Shown piece after piece: positions 1-5,032 of a stretch of DNA of 11,327 nt. Under the pieces are notes generated by a model. It ran no database searches. It was given only the letters and a program-made list of their open reading frames with translations, and was not told where the DNA came from. This stretch comes from UBA288 sp964461885 (lineage in GTDB: Archaea > Halobacteriota > Methanomicrobia > Methanomicrobiales > Methanospirillaceae): assembly GCA_964461885.1 (NCBI GenBank), contig CAYWVY010000066.1, positions 1 through 11,327 of the forward strand. Direction: 5' to 3'. The position numbers and the translations under genes were made by a program. Each line of letters opens with the position of its first letter. Within the stretch, counting starts at the first letter, position 1.

Positions 1-1259
1 GCGCAGGGGGACCGCACCATCTCCGGGCGTATCTCCAGTCCGTCGATGACCACGGTCTCGCCGCGCTGCAGCCGTCCGAACTGCGGTCCCGGGGGCACGC
101 CGAGTGCGGACGCCTTTTTCGGATCGAACCGCTCTCGTCTGATGATCAGACGGTCGCCCACGATGGCGGTCTGCTGGTTACCTGTTATGGATTTTACACA
201 CAGGGTTATTAAATCATGTATGATCTGTTCCGCAAAAGGAGCCGGAGCGAGAAAGACGGGCAGGAGCCGCCCTTCCCGAGCCAGTGCGGCAACGGGGAGA
301 GTTTCGACGCCCCCCGCGAGGCTCCGCTCGTCGGCACGGAGCGCCTCGGCGATCACCGCGGGTTCCGGCCGAACCGGCACCGGGTCCGGGCAGGAGTCGA
401 GCGCGCCGACGCGGAGCGCGGCCCCCGGGGCGACCGTCGCCGCGAGCGCGAGCAGAGCCTCGTAGTCGGCCCAGGGGAGTGATCCGAGCCCGGCGAGCGC
501 GTTCTCGCCGAGGAGCGGGAGGCCCGACTCGTCAAGAAGGGGCACGAGCCGTTCGTAGTCTCCCCGCGGCACAGCCTTGCGGTCCACGTACGCGGCTACC
601 GCGCCCGAGACGTCGACGAGGTGCGCGAGCATCGGCCCGTCAAGCCGGGACAGGTCGGCCGTGCGGACGATGTGGCCGAAGGCCCCACGGGTCGAGAGCG
701 CGACCGCGGTCTGGCGGGCCGCGTACTGGGTACCGCCGAGCCCGAGGAGGGGGACGGCGAGCGGATCCGGGGCCGCGGTCAGCACGGCCCGGGCCACTGC
801 TTCGCCCGCAACCGGGTCCGCCCACTGCTCGGGGCCCGAGCCGATCTCGACGAAGCAGGAGGGCGTCTCGAGGTCGGTCGGGCCGTGATGGGTCCGCTCG
901 TAGCTGACGCGGTAGCCTGCGGGGGCGAGCGCGGCCAGGCGGCGGAGCACGGCCTGCATGAACGGAGGCGGGCAGGGCGCGACCCGGTCGGGCTCGCCAC
1001 CGAGCGCGGCCTCGCCGACGTTCCCGGTCGCGTGGACCGTCAGCTGCGGCACGGGCTTGACTGAGGTGTGGCGCGAGAGAAAGACCACGAGGTCTGCGCC
1101 GAGGCCCCGGTCCATCCGCTCGGCGTGGATCAGCCGTCCCGCGACCTCGTGAAACTCCCAGTCGTCGGCCGGCCGGAGGTCGCCGACCAGCGCCTCGCAC
1201 CATTCCCGGATGCGAACGCCGGCCGGATCGTCGCTTGAGTTGACGCCCGCTATCCGCAT
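1..1259 (-). CDS. dtdA: D-aminoacyl-tRNA deacylase, archaeal GEK1/DTD2 type (3' end cut by window edge)
   Basis: Removes D-amino acids wrongly attached to tRNA in the cytoplasm. The frame is open from ATG at 1259 down to base 1, giving 419 full codons and no stop, so the C-terminus lies outside the window. The N-terminus MRIAGVNSSDDPAGVRIRE is typical of the family. Visible motifs are LTVHATGN (73-80), THHGPTDLETPS (123-134), FVEIGS (136-141), GLGGTQYAARQT (173-184) and AFGHI (193-197). As I recall the family, the GG-x-x-Y motif usually has His where this protein has Gln178. Residues beyond about 270 form an extension absent from short homologues. It ends in ERFDPKKASALGVPPGPQFG followed by a GRLQRGE-type stretch, which also resembles a conserved RNase Z segment. 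No Shine-Dalgarno is evident, and the start was chosen by homology. The gene is transcribed divergently from the moeA operon. Codons for residues 343-362 are unusually AT-rich. Confidence 0.88.
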   Translation of the reverse strand, partial: MRIAGVNSSDDPAGVRIREWCEALVGDLRPADDWEFHEVAGRLIHAERMDRGLGADLVVFLSRHTSVKPVPQLTVHATGNVGEAALGGEPDRVAPCPPPFMQAVLRRLAALAPAGYRVSYERTHHGPTDLETPSCFVEIGSGPEQWADPVAGEAVARAVLTAAPDPLAVPLLGLGGTQYAARQTAVALSTRGAFGHIVRTADLSRLDGPMLAHLVDVSGAVAAYVDRKAVPRGDYERLVPLLDESGLPLLGENALAGLGSLPWADYEALLALAATVAPGAALRVGALDSCPDPVPVRPEPAVIAEALRADERSLAGGVETLPVAALAREGRLLPVFLAPAPFAEQIIHDLITLCVKSITGNQQTAIVGDRLIIRRERFDPKKASALGVPPGPQFGRLQRGETVVIDGLEIRPEMVRSPC

Positions 1260-1295
1260 GGTGACGAGCGTGGGGGCGTGCGGCAGAAGAGTGCT

Positions 1296-1309
1296 CCGGT
1301 CCGGACCGG
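1296..1309. promoter_or_regulatory. Perfect 14-bp palindrome in divergent promoter region (possible operator)
   Basis: CCGGTCCGGACCGG equals its own reverse complement. It lies in the 89-nt gap between dtdA (minus strand) and the Cys-protein/moeA operon (plus strand), immediately upstream of the A-rich promoter element of the operon. Position and symmetry suit a dimeric repressor or activator site that could act on either gene. No regulator is identified. In GC-rich DNA some palindromes made of CCGG units arise by chance. Confidence 0.35.
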
Positions 1310-1310
1310 T

Positions 1311-1328
1311 GGAAAAAACCTATCTCTA
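1311..1328 (+). promoter_or_regulatory. Candidate BRE/TATA promoter for the moeA operon
   Basis: GGAAAAAACCTATCTCTA is the only A/T-rich stretch in this intergenic region. GGAAAAAA resembles a purine-rich BRE and CCTATCTC a weak TATA box. With the usual archaeal spacing of about 25 nt the transcript would begin near 1345-1349, at or just before the ATG at 1349. That ATG has no Shine-Dalgarno, so the first gene may be translated from a leaderless mRNA. Read on the minus strand, the same tract (GGTTTTTTCC) could serve dtdA. Confidence 0.4.
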
Positions 1329-1348
1329 ACGCACTCCTGTATGATCGC

Positions 1349-1525
1349 ATGGACGAGGCAACGTTCCGGAAGGCGTTCGACGAGATGGGCATCACGAACG
1401 AGATCCAGTGCGCCCAGGCCGAGGTCATGTCGAAGAAGTACGGCGTCACGAAGCACGAGATCGGCGAGTACTGCAACACGCACGACGTGAAGATCAGGGG
1501 CTGCCAGCTCGGCTGCTTTAACTGA
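1349..1525 (+). CDS. Small four-cysteine protein leading the moeA operon (unknown function)
   Basis: A 58-residue protein with Cys at positions 21, 42, 52 and 56, ending in KIRGCQLGCFN. The middle segment, AEVMSKKYGVTKHEIGEYCN (24-43), looks like two helices with a turn, as in a small helix-turn-helix fold. The four cysteines could bind zinc or an Fe-S cluster. There is no signal peptide or membrane segment. Its stop TGA shares one base with the ATG of the following moeA (TGATG), which implies co-transcription and coupled translation. Codon use matches the neighbouring genes and the reading frame has a sensible amino-acid mix, so I regard it as real. ATG 1341 is in another frame. I have only a vague recollection of a similar C-x-LGCF tail in small archaeal and bacterial proteins, so no function is assigned. 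The operon position suggests a link to molybdenum/tungsten cofactor handling, for example metal sensing or delivery. Confidence 0.8.
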   Translation: MDEATFRKAFDEMGITNEIQCAQAEVMSKKYGVTKHEIGEYCNTHDVKIRGCQLGCFN

Positions 1526-2730
1526 TGGTCCGGTTTCTCTCGGTCGTTTCGGTCGACGAGGCGGTTGCGTCCGCAGTAGGGCTGGCTCGCCCCGTGGGGA
1601 CCGAGACCGTGCCTCTCGACGAGGCCTGGAACCGCGTGCTCGGCGCGGACGCCCGGGCCGACACGGACCTCCCGGGCTTTCGCCGCTCGACCGTGGACGG
1701 CTATGCGGTCCGGGCGGCCGAGACGGTAGGGGCATCAGACACCATCCCCTCGCTCTTCCGGCTGAAGGGACGGGTCGTGATGGGCGCCGGGGCCACGTTC
1801 GGGCTCGGCCCCGGCGAGTGCGCGTACGTCCCGACGGGCGGCGAGGTCCCCGAGGGGGCCGACGCAGTCGCGATGGTCGAGCACGCCGAGCTTCTCGGCG
1901 AGGAGGTGCTGATCGCAAAACCGGTCGCGGACGGCGAGAACCTGGTCCTCCCGGACGAGGACTTCGGAGCCGGCGAGATCGTGGTCCCGGCCGGGCGGCG
2001 GCTCTCGCCACAGGAGGTCGGGGCCCTCGCCGCGGTCGGCAGGGTGGAGGTCGAGGTCCGCCGGCGACCCGTGATCGGTGTCGTCTCGACCGGGAACGAG
2101 GTCGTGCCCGTCGATGCGGTGCCGGGGAGGAGCGAGGTGCGGGATGTCAACTCGTACCTCTGCCGGGCCTTCTGCGCTGAGCGGGGCTGCAAGACCCGCT
2201 TCTACGGGATCGTCCGCGACGAGCCGGGTGCGCTCCGCACCGTTCTCGGGGCGGCTGCGAACGAGTGCGACGCGGTCCTCGTCTCGGGCGGCTCGTCCAA
2301 GGACGAGCGCGACCTGGGCGCGGCGACGATCGCCGAGCTCGGCGAGGTGCTGGTGCACGGGATCGCGCTCGCGCCGGGCAAGCCCACGATCGTCGGCCGC
2401 GTGAACGCAATCCCCGCGATCGGTCTGCCAGGCCACCCGGCATCGGCCTTCGTGGTCCTGATCGTGATCGCGGGGCCCATGCTCGCGGCACTCACGGGCG
2501 ACCGGACAGATCGGTCGCGGCGGGCCCGCGCGCGGCTGGTCGAGAATGTTCCCTCGGCCCGCGGGCGCGAGGACTACGTCCGCGTCACGGTCCGCGACGG
2601 CGAAGCCCGGCCGGTCTTCGCGAAGTCCGGGCTGCTCAACTCGCTCGTCCGGGCCGACGGCCTGCTCCGTGTCCCGGCCGGGCGCGAGGGCTACGAGACG
2701 GGCGACGAGGTGGAGGTGCTGCTGTGGTAA
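1525..2730 (+). CDS. moeA: Molybdopterin molybdenumtransferase MoeA, first copy
   Basis: Inserts molybdate (or tungstate) into adenylylated molybdopterin, the last step of basic cofactor synthesis, in the cytoplasm. At 401 residues it has the normal length for the family. Motifs in order are DLPGFRRSTVDGYAVRA (48-64, with Asp58 matching the active-site Asp of the S-x-x-DGYA loop), PTGGEVPEGADAVAMVE (103-119), GVVSTGNEV (185-193), VSGGSSKDERDL (253-264), APGKPTIVG (283-291) and GLPGHPASAF (300-309). The C-terminal MoeA domain IV follows and ends in GDEVEVLLW. The glycine-loop motif differs from the common SGGxSxGxxD by Asp260 in place of Gly. The start ATG overlaps the upstream stop by one base and has no clear Shine-Dalgarno, so translation is probably coupled. 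Archaea often carry two MoeA proteins; which one uses molybdenum and which tungsten cannot be told from sequence. Confidence 0.93.
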   Translation: MVRFLSVVSVDEAVASAVGLARPVGTETVPLDEAWNRVLGADARADTDLPGFRRSTVDGYAVRAAETVGASDTIPSLFRLKGRVVMGAGATFGLGPGECAYVPTGGEVPEGADAVAMVEHAELLGEEVLIAKPVADGENLVLPDEDFGAGEIVVPAGRRLSPQEVGALAAVGRVEVEVRRRPVIGVVSTGNEVVPVDAVPGRSEVRDVNSYLCRAFCAERGCKTRFYGIVRDEPGALRTVLGAAANECDAVLVSGGSSKDERDLGAATIAELGEVLVHGIALAPGKPTIVGRVNAIPAIGLPGHPASAFVVLIVIAGPMLAALTGDRTDRSRRARARLVENVPSARGREDYVRVTVRDGEARPVFAKSGLLNSLVRADGLLRVPAGREGYETGDEVEVLLW

Positions 2731-4574
2731 AGCGGTACCTCGCGGTCGTCTCGCTCGAAGAGGCGCTCGAGACGCTCCGGGCCGGCTTCGCGTTCCCGCG
2801 CCCGTCGGAGACGGTCCCGCTCGAGGAAGCGGTCGGACGAGTGACCGCGGCACCGGTCTTCGCCCGGTTCTCGGTCCCGGAGGTCCACCTCTCGGCCATG
2901 GACGGGATCGCGGTCCGTTCCGCGGACACGGCCGGCGCGAGCGAGGGGCGGCCAGTCCGGCTCCTCGACGCCCTCCGGGTCAACACGGGCAACGTGGCCC
3001 CGCCGCCGTACGACGCGGTGATCATGATCGAGGACGTGCTGATCAACGACGACGGCTCGTTCACGATCCGGCGGGCAGCGGCCCCCTGGCAGCACGTCCG
3101 GCCCGCGGGCGAGGACATCGGCGAGACCGAGATGGCCGTGCCCCGGGGGCGACGGCTCCGTGCCGAGGATCTCGGGGCGCTCGCGGCCTACGGTCTCTCC
3201 GATGTCGAGGTCGCGACGGTCCGGGTCGGGTTCGTCCCGACCGGGTCGGAGCTGGTCCCGCACGGCCAGCGGCCGGAGCCCGGGCAGGTAGTCGAGTCGA
3301 ACACCCTCTTCGCCTCCGCCTGGCTCAACTCCCTCGGGTGCCGGTGCACGCGGTACCCGAACACTCCCGACGAGTACGACCTGATTCGCAACCGCNNNNN
3401 NNNNNACGACCTCGTGATCGTCTCGGCCGGATCGTCGGCCGGCACCCGCGACTTCACGGCCGACGTGATCGCCGATCTCGGCGAGGTCCTGGTCCACGGC
3501 GTCGCGATCAAGCCGGGCAAGCCCGTGATCATCGGCCGGGTTGACGGCAAGCCCGTGATCGGCCTCCCCGGGTACCCGCTCTCGGCCCTGACCGTGCTCC
3601 GCGAGATCGTGATCCCCCTGCTCTCCCACTTCGGCCTGCCGATCCTCCCATCCAGCGATGTCCGGGCCGAGCTCTCGTCGCCACTCACGAAGGAGGTCGG
3701 CGCGGACGAGTTCGTGCTCCTCGCGGTCGGGCGCGTGGGCGACCGCTGGGTCGCCGTCCCGCAGTCGCGGGGCGCCGGGGTCCAGATGTCCGTGGTCCGG
3801 TCGAATGCGTACCTACGGGTGCCGGCGCGGAGCGAGGGGATCGAGGCCGGCGACGAGGTTTCGGTCCGGCTGACCGTTCCACAGGGCGCCGCCGAGCAGG
3901 CCCTGCTCGTCACCGGGTCGCACGACCCGGCCGTCGACGCGCTCGCGGACCTCCTCTCGGCCGAAGGGATCGACCTCCACTCGGCCCATGTCGGCTCGAT
4001 GGGAGGCATTTTCGCCCTGCGCCGGGGCCACTGCCACGCGGCCCCCATGCACCTGCTCGCCCCTGACGGCGACTTCAACGTGCCGTTTCTCCGGCAGTAC
4101 CTGCCCGACAGGAGCGTCCTCCTTGTCTGCGTGGCCGAACGGCAGCAGGGGATCATCTCCCGCGACGGCCTCGGGATCGAGGCGATCGCGGAGCACACCT
4201 TCGCGAACCGCCAGCGGGGCTCGGGGACGCGGATGCTCCTCGACCGCTGGCTCGACGAGCACGGGATCGACCCGGCCTCGATCCGGGGCTACAACCGCGA
4301 GTTCACGACCCACCTCGGGGTCGCGGTCGCCGTGAAGTCGGGCGAGGCCGAGATGGGCCTCGGGGTCTACTCGGCCGCGCAGGCCCTCGGGCTCGCCTTC
4401 AGCCCGGTCGCGACCGAGCGGTACGAACTCGCGCTCGACCCGGCCTCGCTCGAGGATTCCCGGGTGGCCGCGCTCGTGGACATGATCTCGTCGGACGCGT
4501 TCCGCGCCCGGCTCGAAGCCCTCGGCGGGTACGACCTCAGCCGCACCGGCGAGCGACGCTGCTCGCAGCCCTGA
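2724..4574 (+). CDS. moeA: MoeA with C-terminal PBP-like domain, second copy
   Basis: A 616-residue fusion of a MoeA molybdenumtransferase (about 1-385) and a periplasmic-binding-protein-like domain (about 392-605; PF12727-like). MoeA motifs are VHLSAMDGIAVRSADT (54-69), VPTGSELVP (171-179), VSAGSSAGTRDF (233-244), KPGKPVIIGR (263-272) and GLPGYPLSALT (280-290). PBP-like motifs are VTGSHDPAVD (396-405), HVGSMGGIFALRRG (422-435), HAAPMHLL (438-445), NRQRGSGTR (495-503) and EMGLGVYSAAQALGL (543-557). There is no signal peptide, so the binding domain is cytoplasmic and may hold the oxyanion or a cofactor precursor; that role is inferred. The start is GTG at 2724, overlapping moeA by 7 nt, because the alignable sequence VVKRYLAVVSLEEAL begins there. 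Residues 225-228 fall in an N-run. The 3' end overlaps the convergent LOG-like gene by 38 nt. Confidence 0.9.
   Translation: MVKRYLAVVSLEEALETLRAGFAFPRPSETVPLEEAVGRVTAAPVFARFSVPEVHLSAMDGIAVRSADTAGASEGRPVRLLDALRVNTGNVAPPPYDAVIMIEDVLINDDGSFTIRRAAAPWQHVRPAGEDIGETEMAVPRGRRLRAEDLGALAAYGLSDVEVATVRVGFVPTGSELVPHGQRPEPGQVVESNTLFASAWLNSLGCRCTRYPNTPDEYDLIRNRXXXXDLVIVSAGSSAGTRDFTADVIADLGEVLVHGVAIKPGKPVIIGRVDGKPVIGLPGYPLSALTVLREIVIPLLSHFGLPILPSSDVRAELSSPLTKEVGADEFVLLAVGRVGDRWVAVPQSRGAGVQMSVVRSNAYLRVPARSEGIEAGDEVSVRLTVPQGAAEQALLVTGSHDPAVDALADLLSAEGIDLHSAHVGSMGGIFALRRGHCHAAPMHLLAPDGDFNVPFLRQYLPDRSVLLVCVAERQQGIISRDGLGIEAIAEHTFANRQRGSGTRMLLDRWLDEHGIDPASIRGYNREFTTHLGVAVAVKSGEAEMGLGVYSAAQALGLAFSPVATERYELALDPASLEDSRVAALVDMISSDAFRARLEALGGYDLSRTGERRCSQP
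3396..3405. other. Assembly gap of 10 N inside the second moeA
   Basis: Ten undetermined bases lie between codons for IRNR and DLVIVSAGSS. The frame is kept across the run. The first MoeA in this window has 23 residues from the Tyr of YGIV to the Asp before the AVLVSGG strand, whereas this copy has 19 from the Tyr of YPNT to the matching Asp. The run therefore probably under-represents the true gap by about 12 nt. Confidence 0.95.
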
Positions 4575-4995
4575 GGGCGGCGAGCGCGGCCTCCTCGGGC
4601 GTGGCGCAGGCGACCGCGCCCGGGAGGTCCCATGAACGGTAGCAGGCCACGGGGATGCCGAGCTTCAGCGCGATCGCGAGCTCGGAGAGGGTGCCGAACT
4701 CGCCCCCGACCGCGACCACCGCCTCGGCCGACTGGACCAGGATCACGTTTCTCGCATGGCCCATGCCTGTCCTGATCCGGACCGAGAGGTACGGGTTTCC
4801 GTCCGAGAGGTCGGGTAGGACGCCGACGACGACCCCACCGGCCTCGCGGGCGCCCCGGGCCGCGGCCTCCATGACTCCGCTTCGTCCGCCGGTCAGGACG
4901 ACAGCGCCGTGCCCGGCGAGCGTCCTGCCGACGGCCCGGGCAGCCTCGAGCAGGTCCTCGCCGCAGACACTCGCCCCGCAGACAGCGATCTGCAT
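4537..4995 (-). CDS. LOG/TIGR00725-like Rossmann-fold protein (candidate Moco carrier)
   Basis: A 152-residue cytoplasmic protein with the SLOG/LOG Rossmann fold. Motifs are MQIAVCGAS (1-9), VVLTGGRSGVMEAAARGA (32-49), VVGVLP (56-61), GMGHARNVILVQSAEAVVAV (77-96), GGEFGTLSEL (97-106, matching the G-G-x-x-GT-x-x-E signature) and KLGIPV (111-116). The family binds nucleotides or nucleotide-derived ligands; some relatives are cytokinin phosphoribohydrolases, others are molybdenum cofactor carrier proteins. The neighbourhood of two MoeA genes favours a Moco-carrier role, but it is convergent with them rather than in the same operon. ATG 4995 is chosen because MQIAVCGAS is the canonical first strand; the frame stays open upstream but without family similarity. 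A weak AGGT Shine-Dalgarno sits just before the start. The upstream propeller gene ends 32 nt away on the same strand, so read-through is possible. The final 38 nt overlap the second moeA. Confidence 0.85.
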   Translation of the reverse strand: MQIAVCGASVCGEDLLEAARAVGRTLAGHGAVVLTGGRSGVMEAAARGAREAGGVVVGVLPDLSDGNPYLSVRIRTGMGHARNVILVQSAEAVVAVGGEFGTLSELAIALKLGIPVACYRSWDLPGAVACATPEEAALAALRAASSVARRCG

Positions 4996-5009
4996 GGAGA
5001 CCTGTCTGC
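4978..5009 (-). promoter_or_regulatory. Hairpin enclosing the start codon of the LOG-like gene
   Basis: In the minus-strand transcript, GCAGACAG and CTGTCTGC form a perfect 8-bp stem around a 16-nt loop. The loop contains the ATG at 4995, and the AG of the weak AGGT Shine-Dalgarno lies in the 5' arm of the stem. Such a structure could limit ribosome access until melted or bound. The downstream arm lies in the codons for residues 4-6 and is therefore also constrained by coding. No ligand or protein partner is known. Confidence 0.35.
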
Positions 5010-5019
5010 CCGAAAAGAG

Positions 5020-5032
5020 GGTAAAGATTACC
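5020..5032. repeat. Short inverted repeat upstream of the LOG-like gene
   Basis: GGTAA-AGA-TTACC is a perfect 5-bp dyad with a 3-nt spacer, 25 nt upstream of the ATG at 4995. It includes the stop codon of the upstream propeller gene. It is also the most AT-rich spot in this junction (TAATCTTTACC on the minus strand), so it could be a small operator or part of a weak internal promoter. Chance occurrence cannot be excluded. Confidence 0.25.

Noticed and set aside
284..907. Plus-strand frames inside dtdA (46-1152)
   Set aside because: Low-complexity Arg/Ala/Pro/Gly translations antisense to a recognisable gene.
640..1479. 279-codon minus-strand frame overlapping dtdA and the Cys-protein gene
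   Set aside because: It is out of frame with the dtdA deacylase motifs on the same strand, and its Arg-rich product is typical of a shifted GC-rich frame.
2265..2723. Upstream extension of the second moeA frame
   Set aside because: It lies inside the first moeA in another frame and reads as Arg/Gly-rich noise; similarity begins only at GTG 2724.
1735..2853. Long minus-strand frame opposite moeA, and similar frames opposite the second moeA
   Set aside because: Shadows of the MoeA genes. No family similarity, no plausible start signal, Arg/Pro/Asp-heavy translation.
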